The position numbers and the translations under genes are program-made. Positions 8,311-16,153 of a stretch of 51,974 nucleotides of DNA are shown one piece after another. Under the pieces are notes generated by a model. It was not told the origin of the DNA, ran no database searches, and saw only the letters and a list, made by a program, of their open reading frames with translations. How positions within the stretch are numbered: position 1 is the stretch's first letter; the number at the start of each line of letters is the position of its first letter. The DNA is from Micromonospora sp. MP36 (GTDB lineage: Bacteria > Actinomycetota > Actinomycetes > Mycobacteriales > Micromonosporaceae), in contig NZ_VSFA01000050.1 of the NCBI RefSeq assembly GCF_008119785.1, positions 1-51,974 on the forward strand, read 5' to 3'.

Positions 8311-9168
8311 CTAACGGCCGTGAAAGGTGGCTGGACGCTTGGCCAGGAAGGCCGCCACGCCTTCCGCGAAGTCGTCGCTGGTGATCAGGTCGAGCTGCGC
8401 CGTGGCCTCGGCCCGCAACGCCGCGTCCAAGCCGGCGAGGTCGGCCTGGAGCCGCTTGGCGGTCGACAGCGACAGTGGCGCCCGGGCGGTGAGGGTGCGT
8501 GCCCGTTCCAGCGCCGTCGGCAGGGCCTCACCGTCGTTGGTGGCCTGGTCGATCAGCCCCCATTCGGCGGCCAGCCGGGTGTCGACGGGCTCGGCGAACA
8601 TGAGCATCTGTGCGGCTCGGCCCCGCCCGACCCGGGCGGCCAGGGTGTGGTGCAGGCCGCCGTCCGCCGCGAGGCCTACCCTCGGGAACGGGCAGCAGAA
8701 ACTCGCCGTGGCACCGGCGATGATGTGGTCGCTGGCCGCGGCGAGCGCCAGGCCGAAGCCGTAGCACTGCCCCTCGACCGCGGTGAGTACCGGGATTGGC
8801 GCCGCGGCTATGGCCCGGATGATGTCGCCCGCGACCTCCAGTCGCGGGGCGGCCACCGCCGGGTCGGTGGACATGGCGCGCAGGTCGCCACCGGCGCTGA
8901 ACGTTCCGGCAGCGCCGGTGATGACCAGGACCCGGATGGCCGGGTCGGCGAACGCCCGCTGGAGCAGGGCCAGCAGCCGGGCGCGGGCGTCATCGTCGAG
9001 GGCGTTGCGCCGCGTCGGATGCGAGAGGGTCACGCAGCGGACGCCCGCGTCGTCGGTGCACAGCAGTTCGGCGCTCTGGGCGCTGATGCCCGCCACCTCG
9101 CTCCGCGTGGCGTCGGCATGAGGCACCGCCGCACTGTGTTGATGATTCGCTCGCTGCCGCTCGCTCAT
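8311..9168 (-). CDS. Enoyl-CoA hydratase/isomerase family protein
   Basis: A 285-residue crotonase-fold protein. The start ATG at 9168 overlaps the ligase stop codon (ATGA); the frame runs on upstream without support. The first 35 residues are a polar extension unusual for the family. Crotonase features: HPTRRNALDDD near residues 50-60, the first oxyanion-hole block AGTFSAGGDLRAMS near 82-95, and GQCYGFGLALAAASDHIIAG near 124-143. The segment normally holding the first catalytic Glu (PE-x-x-x-G) reads FPRVGLAADGG, so that Glu is missing. It may therefore be an isomerase, a retro-Claisen or a CoA hydrolase-like member rather than a true hydratase. Confidence 0.82.
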   Translation of the reverse strand: MSERQRANHQHSAAVPHADATRSEVAGISAQSAELLCTDDAGVRCVTLSHPTRRNALDDDARARLLALLQRAFADPAIRVLVITGAAGTFSAGGDLRAMSTDPAVAAPRLEVAGDIIRAIAAAPIPVLTAVEGQCYGFGLALAAASDHIIAGATASFCCPFPRVGLAADGGLHHTLAARVGRGRAAQMLMFAEPVDTRLAAEWGLIDQATNDGEALPTALERARTLTARAPLSLSTAKRLQADLAGLDAALRAEATAQLDLITSDDFAEGVAAFLAKRPATFHGR

Positions 9169-10811
9169 GCGGTCACCGTCGGCGGGATCCGGTCCAGCAT
9201 GGCGCGGAGTTCGGTCTTGAGGATCTTGCCGACGCCCGACAGTGGCAGCGTGCTGACGACGTGCAGCTCCCGTAGCCGCTTGACCGGTGCGACCTGCGCG
9301 TTGACGAACGCCATCACCTCGTCGGGCTGGCACGGCGTGCGCAACACGACGAAGCCGACCGGAATCTCGCCGGCGTGCTCGTCGGGACGGCCGACCACGG
9401 CGGCGTGGGCTACGCACTCGTGCTGCAGCATGATCTCTTCGAGCTCGCGTGGATAGACGTTGTAGCCCTTGTAGATCAGCATGTCCTTGATCCGGCCGAC
9501 GATGGCCAGGTAGCCGTCGGCATCGCGGCGACCCAGGTCGCCGGTGCGCAGCCAGCCGTCCACGAACGTCGCGGCGGTCTCCTCGGGGCGGTTGAGGTAG
9601 CCGGCGGACACCTGCGGGCCACGGATCCACAGCTCACCAACGGTGCCGTCGGGCACCGGGTTGCCGTCGGCGTCCCGCACCGACACCTCGGTGCCGGGCA
9701 ACGGCACTCCGCAGCTGTCGAACCTGTCCGGCGCGGACTCGGTGTACGGCGGTGCAGTGGCGACCAGGGTGGCCTCGGTTAGCCCATACGACTGGCGTAC
9801 CCGGGCGTTGCTGAACACCGCCTCCAGCCGCTGAGTCAACGGCACCGGCACCGGTGCCGAGGCGCAGCCGATCGCGCGCACGCTGCGCAGGTCGCGGCCC
9901 GCGAGGGTCGGGCACTCCAGGATCGCGTGGAACATCGACGGCGCGCCGAGCAGATGCTCGACCTGGTACGCCTCGACCAGGTCGAGGAACTGGTGGGGCT
10001 CGAAGCGGGGCATCGTCACGAGGGTGGTTCCGGACGCCACGTGCTGGCTGAGCCCGACCAGCCCCATGGAGTGGAACAGCGGTGCGGCGGTGAGCGCGGT
10101 CGCCTCGCCCGGCCGGAGCAGGAAGTCGCCGGGCACCGGCCGCAGCACGATCCCGCCCTCGTCGTCCGTCCCGGGTACCGCCCCGGTACGCCAGCAGGCG
10201 TACTGCACCGTCTCGGCGAGCAGGTTGCGGTGGCTGATGACGACGGCCTTGGGGCGGCCGGTGGTGCCGCCGGAGAAGACGAGGTGTGCGGTGTCGTCGC
10301 CGGTGAGGCGCACTGGCGGGGGATCCGCGGCCGCGGGCGCTCCGATGGTGATGCGTCGGGCCGGTTGTGCGTCCTCGTCGAGCAGCACCAGTCGGACCAC
10401 CCCGTCGCGCCCGGTGCCGGACAGCGGATCACCGGCCGCGTCCGTGATGATCGCCCGGGCGCCGGAGTCGGCGAGCTGGCGGGCGGTGTCGGCGGGGGTC
10501 AGCATCGGCGACAGGGGAGCGGCGGCCGCGCCGGACAGCAGGATGCCGAAGTAGCAGAGCGGATAGTCCAGGCCGTTGCCGAGGTGGATGGCGACCATGC
10601 CGCCGCGGCCGATGCCGGCGTCGGCGAGGAGCTGCCCGATCCCGCAGGCCCGCTGGTGGAGCCGGGCGAAGCTCAGCTCGGCGTCGGCGAAGCGCAGGGC
10701 GGGCCGGTCCTGGTAGCGGCGGGCCGAGCCGGCCAGCACGGCGAGCACGGTCGAGTCCGGGATGTCGAGCTGGGCCGGCAGGTGCTCGGGCCAGCCCACC
10801 GGCGCGCTCAC
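9165..10811 (-). CDS. Acyl-CoA synthetase (AMP-forming, ANL superfamily)
   Basis: A 548-residue adenylate-forming ligase. The start is GTG 10811, which overlaps the acyl-CoA dehydrogenase stop (GTGA). Core motifs are all present: FSGGTTGRPKAVVISH near residues 170-185, QSYGLTEATLVAT near 315-327, the hinge TGDLGRRDADGYLAIVGR near 420-437, IKDMLIYKGYNVYPRELEE, and the C-terminal catalytic lysine in SGVGKILKTELR near 525-536. It activates a carboxylate as acyl-AMP and transfers it to CoA. As the entry enzyme of block A it would make the thioester that the following dehydrogenase, hydratase and SDR process. Substrate size and shape are not predictable. Confidence 0.9.
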   Translation of the reverse strand: MSAPVGWPEHLPAQLDIPDSTVLAVLAGSARRYQDRPALRFADAELSFARLHQRACGIGQLLADAGIGRGGMVAIHLGNGLDYPLCYFGILLSGAAAAPLSPMLTPADTARQLADSGARAIITDAAGDPLSGTGRDGVVRLVLLDEDAQPARRITIGAPAAADPPPVRLTGDDTAHLVFSGGTTGRPKAVVISHRNLLAETVQYACWRTGAVPGTDDEGGIVLRPVPGDFLLRPGEATALTAAPLFHSMGLVGLSQHVASGTTLVTMPRFEPHQFLDLVEAYQVEHLLGAPSMFHAILECPTLAGRDLRSVRAIGCASAPVPVPLTQRLEAVFSNARVRQSYGLTEATLVATAPPYTESAPDRFDSCGVPLPGTEVSVRDADGNPVPDGTVGELWIRGPQVSAGYLNRPEETAATFVDGWLRTGDLGRRDADGYLAIVGRIKDMLIYKGYNVYPRELEEIMLQHECVAHAAVVGRPDEHAGEIPVGFVVLRTPCQPDEVMAFVNAQVAPVKRLRELHVVSTLPLSGVGKILKTELRAMLDRIPPTVTA

Positions 10812-11956
10812 CGCAGCCCCATCGACTTGGCGATGATGGTCTTCATGATCTCGCTGGAGCCGCCGTACACCCGGGTGATCCGGGCGTCGGTGAACCGGCG
10901 GGCGATGCGGTATTCGGTCATGTAGCCGTACCCGCCGAAGAGTTGCAGGCACTCGTCGGCGACCCGGCTCTGCAACTCGGTGGCGAACAGCTTCACCTTG
11001 GCGGCGTCGGCGCCGGTGAGCGTCCCGTTGTCGTGCTCGCTGATGGCCCGGTCGACCAGGCAGCGGCCGGCCTCGATCTGGGTGGCGAGCCCGGCGAGGA
11101 CGAACTTGGTGTTCTGCATGCTGGACAGGCGCTGGCCGAACAACTCCCGGTCACCGACGTACGCGATGGTGTCGGCGAGGATGGACTCCGCCATCGCCAT
11201 CGAGCCCACCGCGATGGCGAGGCGTTCCTGGGGCAGGTTGCCGGTCAGGTACTGGAACGCGCTGCCCGGTTCGCCGAGTACGTTGCTGACCGGCACCCGG
11301 ACGTCGGTGAAGAACAGTTCGACGGTGTCCTGCGCGTGCAGGCCGAGCTTGCGCAGCTTGCGGCCCCGCTCGAAGCCGGGCGTCCCGTTCTCCACGACGA
11401 GCAGGGTGAGCCCGTCGCGGCGGTCGGGGCCGGACCCGGTACGCGCGACCACGATGATCAGCCCGGCGTTGGCGCCGCCGGTGATGAAGGTCTTGGCGCC
11501 GTTGAGCCGGTAGTGGTCGCCCTCGAGGACGGCGGTGGTGCGCAGTCCGGCGAGGTCGGATCCGCCGCCGGGTTCGGTCATCGCGATGGCGCCCATCAGC
11601 TCACCGCTGGCCATGCCGGGCAACCAGCGGCGCTGCTGCTCGGGGGTGGCGTAGTGCAGGAAGTACGGGATGACGACGTTGTGGTGCAGGGTCGCCGGCC
11701 CGAGCACGACGCTGCCGCGGGCGATCTCCTCCAGCACGATGGCGTTGTAGGTGAAGCTGCTCTCGCCGGCGCCGCCGAACTCTTCCGGGATCTGCGTGCC
11801 GAAGATGCCGGCCGCGCCGAACGCACGGTACAGAGACGTGGGGATCGCCTCGGCCTCTTCCCAGGCCAGCGCGTACGGCTCGACCTCCTTGTCGAGGAGG
11901 TCCCGGACCATGCGGGCGAAGGCGAGGTGGCTGTCGTCGAAAATTGTGCGCTGCAC
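10808..11956 (-). CDS. Acyl-CoA dehydrogenase, long-chain (LCAD) type
   Basis: A 382-residue flavoprotein starting at GTG (11956); the ribosome site is weak. It introduces the 2,3 double bond into an acyl-CoA, passing electrons to ETF. Signatures: TEPGGGSDLAGL near residues 127-138, KTFITGGANAGLIIVVART near 155-173, and LPQERLAIAVGS near 241-252. E244 in that last motif aligns with the helix-G catalytic Glu of LCAD and isovaleryl-CoA dehydrogenase, and the MCAD position is Gly (VYGGSSEIM), so the enzyme belongs to the LCAD/IVD-like class. C-terminal FGGYGYM and the RVYGGSSEIMK block complete the fold. It is the first gene of block A and is preceded by two operator-like palindromes. Confidence 0.9.
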   Translation of the reverse strand: MQRTIFDDSHLAFARMVRDLLDKEVEPYALAWEEAEAIPTSLYRAFGAAGIFGTQIPEEFGGAGESSFTYNAIVLEEIARGSVVLGPATLHHNVVIPYFLHYATPEQQRRWLPGMASGELMGAIAMTEPGGGSDLAGLRTTAVLEGDHYRLNGAKTFITGGANAGLIIVVARTGSGPDRRDGLTLLVVENGTPGFERGRKLRKLGLHAQDTVELFFTDVRVPVSNVLGEPGSAFQYLTGNLPQERLAIAVGSMAMAESILADTIAYVGDRELFGQRLSSMQNTKFVLAGLATQIEAGRCLVDRAISEHDNGTLTGADAAKVKLFATELQSRVADECLQLFGGYGYMTEYRIARRFTDARITRVYGGSSEIMKTIIAKSMGLR

Positions 11957-11971
11957 GGGCAGACCCCATTC

Positions 11972-11987
11972 GCATGCTCAAGCAAGC
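11972..11987. promoter_or_regulatory. Operator-like palindrome O2 upstream of block A
   Basis: GCATGCTCAAGCAAGC, an imperfect palindrome with 7-base arms and a 2-base centre (six of seven pairs match). It lies 16 bases upstream of the acyl-CoA dehydrogenase start, where a bound repressor would block transcription. It fits the consensus GCWTGC-N4-GCAWGC shared with sites at 12014, 13064, 24158 and 24188. Confidence 0.6.
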
Positions 11988-12013
11988 TTTCGGTGCGAGC
12001 CTGACCGTACTAT

Positions 12014-12029
12014 GCATGCTTGAGCATGC
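12014..12029. promoter_or_regulatory. Operator-like perfect palindrome O1 upstream of block A
   Basis: GCATGCTTGAGCATGC is a perfect 7-2-7 palindrome. Its centre is 42 bases, four helical turns, from that of O2, so two dimers could bind on the same face. On the minus strand a candidate -35 TTGCGC (12033-12028) abuts it, with a weak -10 TAGTAC 15 bases further on. The MarR-FCD gene ends just beyond, so block A has its own promoter here. Confidence 0.62.
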
Positions 12030-12058
12030 GCAATGGGTGGATGTGTCGATGGGACCCG

Positions 12059-12976
12059 TTAGGAGGCCACGCCGACGTGGGCGCTCAGACCGGTGATGGC
12101 ATGCGCGTTGGCGGCGGCGCGTACGCGGTCGACCCGGCCGGAGGCGATGGCGTCGATGATCTCGGTGTGCACCACGAGGCGCCGCCGCAGGTAGTCGCGC
12201 AGTCCCTCGGTGGGCACGACGTCGTCGACGTGGCTCTCCAGGGTCGAGAGCAGGCCTTCGTAGACGGTCCGCAGCAGGGTGTTGCGGCACAGGCCCGCCA
12301 GCCGCCGGTGCAGTGACCAGTCGGCCTGGTAGAAGCGCTTGGCGTCGGAGAGCCGAGCGGCCATCTCGGCCAAGATCCGCTCGCAGTCGGCGATGTCCTC
12401 GTCGGTACGGTACTGGGCTGCCTCGATGAGGACCAGCGGCTCCAGCGCGTCGCGAACGTGAATGGCGTCGGCGACGGTGACCGCCTGCGCGCCGAGCGAC
12501 AGGAGGGATTCGCCGAACTGGAGGATGCCGCCAGGCTCGGCGGCCGGCTCCAGCGCCGGCGTGGGGAACCCGCCGGGTGTGGCCAGCGACTCGGCCAGCG
12601 ACTGCAGCGCCGCGAGCGCGCGCTGTTCGAAGTCGAGGCGGTGTTGTGCCACAACGGCTCGCCCGGCCGGGGTTATCTCCAGGTTTGCCGCGCGGGCGTC
12701 GGCGGCCGACGTGACGCGCTTGAGCAGGCCGCTCTTCTCCAACCGGGTGACCAGTCTCGACGTTCCGGACTGGCTCAGGCCGAGGGCGTCCTGGACCTGC
12801 CGCTGGGGCAGGGCGCCGCCCTCGCTGGTGGCCAGCAGTTCGATCGCCTCGAAGTCGGCGAGGCTGCCTGCGCCCGCGGCCCGTAGGGTCAGGTCGAGCG
12901 ACTCCTGCGCGATCCGCAGTCGCCGGGACAGCTCACGCCACACCTGCATGACGTCGGATGCGTCGTGCTGAGCCAA
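12059..12976 (-). CDS. Hybrid regulator: MarR winged helix fused to FCD ligand domain
   Basis: A 305-residue protein. I place the start at TTG 12976, preceded by GAAAGGGC; the frame stays open to 13114 but that part crosses the palindromic control region. Residues 10-125 are a MarR-type winged helix (LADFEAIELLATSEG, LSQSGTSRLVTRLEKSGLL recognition helix near 68-85, wing at SAADARAANLEITPAG). Residues 165-300 are an FCD domain as found in FadR-type GntR regulators: D219, H223, H270 and H292 match the four metal/ligand positions (D-x3-H, VHTEIIDAI, ANAHAI). GntR proteins normally join FCD to a GntR helix-turn-helix, so this is an unusual swap. It should bind an acidic effector through the metal and control the palindromes nearby. 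Confidence 0.8.
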   Translation of the reverse strand: MAQHDASDVMQVWRELSRRLRIAQESLDLTLRAAGAGSLADFEAIELLATSEGGALPQRQVQDALGLSQSGTSRLVTRLEKSGLLKRVTSAADARAANLEITPAGRAVVAQHRLDFEQRALAALQSLAESLATPGGFPTPALEPAAEPGGILQFGESLLSLGAQAVTVADAIHVRDALEPLVLIEAAQYRTDEDIADCERILAEMAARLSDAKRFYQADWSLHRRLAGLCRNTLLRTVYEGLLSTLESHVDDVVPTEGLRDYLRRRLVVHTEIIDAIASGRVDRVRAAANAHAITGLSAHVGVAS

Positions 12977-13063
12977 CTGCTTAGCCCTTTCTCCGGCGCC
13001 GGCTACGAGGCCACATTTCGGGGGCAAGCCTAACATGCTTGCGCCAGCATTCAGAATGTGATT

Positions 13064-13083
13064 GCATGCATGCTCATGCATCG
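13064..13083. promoter_or_regulatory. Operator-like site between regulator and block B
   Basis: The stretch holds overlapping palindromes: ATGCATGCTCATGCAT (13066-13081) is a perfect 7-2-7 inverted repeat, and GCATGC-ATGC-TCATGC (13064-13079) fits the GCWTGC-N4-GCAWGC consensus at 11 of 12 positions. A weaker match, ACATGC-TTGC-GCCAGC, lies at 13033-13048. These sit between the divergent MarR-FCD gene and the deacetylase-kinase gene, so they could serve both autoregulation and block B. Confidence 0.55.
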
Positions 13084-13111
13084 CCTCTGAGGCAGCCTCC
13101 GAGGCGATGCA
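13077..13111. repeat. Nested 35-base inverted repeat in block B leader
   Basis: Perfect 11-base arms (TGCATCGCCTC and GAGGCGATGCA) enclose a 13-base centre that contains a second palindrome, GAGGC-A-GCCTC. The structure adjoins the operator-like site at 13064-13083 and lies 73 bases before the block B start. In RNA it could form a strong hairpin in the leader; in DNA it could be a second operator type. Confidence 0.6.
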
Positions 13112-13184
13112 CACTGAATCTACCGAACTCGATCGCCCAATCGGCTACGGGCGGGCCCTGGCGTACCAAGGAGTCGAATCAGCC

Positions 13185-14951
13185 ATGACTACCCGGCCGG
13201 TGTCGGTCTGCCTGACCTTCGACCATCTCGGTGCCGCGCTCGACGTACGGCTGGGGCGGGCCAGCAGCCCCGATTCCCGTCGCCACGACCTGAGCATCGG
13301 GTTTCCGCGCCTGCTCGGCCTGCTCGACGAGGTCGGCGCGCCGGCCACCTTCTTCTGCGAGGGCTGGAGCGCGCTACACCATCCGCAGGCCATCCGCGCG
13401 CTGCTGGCCAGCGGTCACGACGTGGGCCTGCACGGCTGGGTGCACGAACGCTGGACGGAACTGAGCCGGGCCGAGCGACGACGCATCCTGTTCGACGGGG
13501 TCGCCGCGCTGCGCCTGGCCGGTGTCGACCGGCCCAGCTTCCGCGCGCCCGGCGGCCTGCTGGTCGATGACGACCCGAACCTGCTCGCGGAGGTCGGCAT
13601 CACCGAGGATTCCTCCATTCCATCGCAGGCCCTCGCGCGCACCGGCCCGGCGCTGTTGGACAGCAGCAGCGTGGTGAACGTCCCGTTCGTCTGGCCCGCG
13701 GTGGACTACTGGGCCTACCAGCTCAACCCGGACGACCCGGCGACCCCGGCCGACCTGCCGCACCGCTGGCGATCACTGCTCGAGCAGGCCCGGCAGCGCG
13801 ACGACCAGCTCCTCGTGCTGGTCGTACACCCAGGCGTGAGCGGCAGCCCGGACGCGGAGTTCGCCGCGGTGCAGAGTGTGGTGCGCGAGTTCGCCGCGTG
13901 CCCGGACGTGCAGTTCCGCACGATCGCCAGCGTCGCCGCCGAGTACCGCAGGAAGCAGGCGATCCCCGAACCGAGCCCGCGCCCGGCCGTCGACGTGCCG
14001 GAATGGTTCGCCGCCCGGGACGATCCGCCCGAGCCCCCGAGCGACGACGACCCGGACGGCTGGCTGCGCTATCTCGTCGGGAGAGGGCTGGTCAGCCCGG
14101 ACACCGCGCCGCGAAGCGTCCTCGTCGGCGGTGTCTCCGCGAACGTCGTTCGGGTCGGCCCGGCCGTGGTGAAGCGGCCACGCCGTCGGCTGGACGTACC
14201 GTTCGACTGGCAGGCCGGGACCAACCGGGTGCTCGCCGAAGCCACCGCGATGCGGCTGGCGCGCGGGCTGGCACCGGCCGTGCTGCACGTGGACGAGCTG
14301 CACCATGTGCTGGTGCAGCGCTTCGAGCAGGGCACCCCGTGGAAGGAGCAACTGCTGGCCGGCCGGGTCGACCTGGCGGTCGTCAAGCAGGTCGCCGAGG
14401 CTTTGCGGGTCATCCGGCTGCTGCCCACCGACGGCATCGGCGGCGTCGACCGCTTCCACCGGCTGCGGCTCGACCCGTACTTCTGGTGGGTGGCGAAGAG
14501 CCACCCGGAGCTGAAACCGGCTCTGGCCTCGGTCGTCGACCGGCTGACCAGCACCCGGACCCATGTCGTGCACGGTGACCTGTCGCCGAAGAACCTCCTG
14601 GTCGACAGCAGCGGGCCGAAGCCGCGGGTGGTCGTACTCGACTGGGAGGTGGCCCACGCCGGCGACCCGGTGTTCGACCTGGCCTTCCTGCTCAGCCACC
14701 TGTTCGCCAAATCGGTGCACCGGCCGGCGGCCGCAGCCGACCTGGCCAGGGCCGCCGCGGTGGTGCGCGCCGTTGACCAGGAGGCCGACGAGAAGTGGGT
14801 ACGCCAGGTGACCGGCGCGCTGCTGCTCGCCCGCACGCACGGCAAGTCGCGGCTGGAATACCTGACCGCGGAGTCATTCACGAAACTCGACACCGTCGGA
14901 CGCGCACTTCTACTCGACGCCACTTGGCCGGATGAAAGGACGTTCTGGTGA
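13185..14951 (+). CDS. NodB-type deacetylase fused to MtnK/APH-like kinase
   Basis: A 588-residue two-domain protein; start ATG 13185 with AAGGAG upstream. Residues 5-255 are a polysaccharide-deacetylase (NodB/PuuE-like) barrel: D13 in TFDH, metal ligands H83 and H87 in HGWVH, R120 in FRAPGG and H215 in VVHPG. The usual second Asp of TFDD is His. Residues 292-588 are an APH-fold kinase most like methylthioribose kinase: GGVSANVVRVG nucleotide loop, K330, WKEQLLAGRVD near 386-395, catalytic HGDLSPKN at 463-470 and metal-binding LDWE at 485-488. A Pro/Asp-rich linker joins them. It is coupled by GTGA to the enolase gene. I infer removal of an acyl group or amide hydrolysis followed by phosphorylation of a hydroxyl on the same molecule. 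I know of no described enzyme with this fusion. Confidence 0.85.
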   Translation: MTTRPVSVCLTFDHLGAALDVRLGRASSPDSRRHDLSIGFPRLLGLLDEVGAPATFFCEGWSALHHPQAIRALLASGHDVGLHGWVHERWTELSRAERRRILFDGVAALRLAGVDRPSFRAPGGLLVDDDPNLLAEVGITEDSSIPSQALARTGPALLDSSSVVNVPFVWPAVDYWAYQLNPDDPATPADLPHRWRSLLEQARQRDDQLLVLVVHPGVSGSPDAEFAAVQSVVREFAACPDVQFRTIASVAAEYRRKQAIPEPSPRPAVDVPEWFAARDDPPEPPSDDDPDGWLRYLVGRGLVSPDTAPRSVLVGGVSANVVRVGPAVVKRPRRRLDVPFDWQAGTNRVLAEATAMRLARGLAPAVLHVDELHHVLVQRFEQGTPWKEQLLAGRVDLAVVKQVAEALRVIRLLPTDGIGGVDRFHRLRLDPYFWWVAKSHPELKPALASVVDRLTSTRTHVVHGDLSPKNLLVDSSGPKPRVVVLDWEVAHAGDPVFDLAFLLSHLFAKSVHRPAAAADLARAAAVVRAVDQEADEKWVRQVTGALLLARTHGKSRLEYLTAESFTKLDTVGRALLLDATWPDERTFW

Positions 14952-16153
14952 CCAAGCCAGTGCCCGCGAACGGCGCCGCCGAGCATGCCGTGATCAGCAT
15001 ACGGGCGTGGGAGGTGCTCGACTCGCGGGCACACCCGACCGTGGCCTGCGCCGTCTTCCTGGAGGGCGGGTTCGTCGGCCGTTCGATGGTGCCGACCGGC
15101 GCCTCGACCGGGCAGTTCGAGGTCGCGGATCTGCGCGACGGCGGTGAGCGGTACGGCGGCCTTGGCACCCGGCAGGCGGTCGAGTCGATCAACACAGTCG
15201 TCGCGGCCGACCTGGTCGGGCGGCAGGTCGGCACCGTCGACGACCGGCTGTCCGGGCCGTCGAACGTGACCCTGGCCGTCTCCCAGGCGGCGGCGAAGGC
15301 CGCCGCCGCGGCGGCGGGGGTGCCGCTGTGGCGCTACCTCGCCGACGGCGACGACTACTGCCTGCCCTGCCCGATGGTCAACATCTTCTCCGGCGGCCGG
15401 CACGCCGAGGGCGGCGTGCGGATCCAGGACTTCCTCGCGGTTCCGTTGGCCGCGCCGACCTTCTCCGACGCGCTCGAGGTGATCTGGAAGGTGCGCCGGG
15501 CCGCCGCCCAGCTGACCGAGGAGCATTACGGCCGGCTCATGTCCAAGCTCGTCGCGGACGAGGGCGGCCTGGCGGTCCTCGGTGGGGACGACGCGGAGCC
15601 GCTGCGGATCCTGGCCGAGGCGATCGAACGGGTCGGCGAGCCGGTCGGCATCGCCATCGACGTGGCGGCCACCCAGATCGAGCGCCCGGAGGAGTTCCTG
15701 AGCCTGCTCGAGGCCTGGGTCGCCGAGTATCCGATCGTGTCGATCGAGGACCCGCTCGGTGACGAGGACTGGGACGGTTGGCAGTGGGCGTCGTCGCTGC
15801 TGGGCTCGATCCAGCTGGTCGGCGACGACCTGTTCGCCACCGACCCGGTGCGGGTGCGCAAGGCCGCCGGTCTCGGGGTCGCCAACACAGTGCTGATCAA
15901 GCCCAACCAGATCGGCACCCTGAAGCAGGCCTACGAGACGGTCCGGGAGGCGCGCGCCCACGGGTACGCGACCGTGGTGTCGGCCCGCTCCGGTGACACC
16001 GAGGACGACATCATCGCCGACCTGGCGGTGGGCTGGAACGCGGGTCAGATCAAGATCGGATCGGTGATGCGCTCGGAGCGGCTGGCCAAGTACAACCGGC
16101 TGCTGGAGATCGAGGCGTTCGACAACGTGCACTACGGGGGGTGGGTGCGATGA
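14948..16153 (+). CDS. Divergent enolase-superfamily protein (enolase paralogue)
   Basis: A 401-residue protein, GTG start at 14948. It aligns with glycolytic enolase end to end but is about 30 residues shorter. Retained, in yeast numbering: S39 loop (GAS, S53 here), H159 (H152), E211 (E205), metal ligands D246, E295 and D320 (D238, E267, D293), base K345 (K318), phosphate binders R374 and S375 (R347, S348) and K396 (K369). Changed: E168 becomes D161 in QDF, H373 becomes A346 in SARSGDT, and NGG becomes SGG. Metal, base and phosphate binding are thus kept while groups around the leaving hydroxyl and substrate tail differ. It probably dehydrates a phosphorylated hydroxy-acid other than 2-phosphoglycerate, supplied by the fused kinase upstream. 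Confidence 0.87.
   Translation: MTKPVPANGAAEHAVISIRAWEVLDSRAHPTVACAVFLEGGFVGRSMVPTGASTGQFEVADLRDGGERYGGLGTRQAVESINTVVAADLVGRQVGTVDDRLSGPSNVTLAVSQAAAKAAAAAAGVPLWRYLADGDDYCLPCPMVNIFSGGRHAEGGVRIQDFLAVPLAAPTFSDALEVIWKVRRAAAQLTEEHYGRLMSKLVADEGGLAVLGGDDAEPLRILAEAIERVGEPVGIAIDVAATQIERPEEFLSLLEAWVAEYPIVSIEDPLGDEDWDGWQWASSLLGSIQLVGDDLFATDPVRVRKAAGLGVANTVLIKPNQIGTLKQAYETVREARAHGYATVVSARSGDTEDDIIADLAVGWNAGQIKIGSVMRSERLAKYNRLLEIEAFDNVHYGGWVR

Noticed and set aside
13185..16153. Methionine salvage pathway because the kinase domain resembles MtnK
   Set aside because: MtnA, MtnB, MtnC/MtnW and MtnD homologues are absent, and the kinase is fused to a deacetylase.
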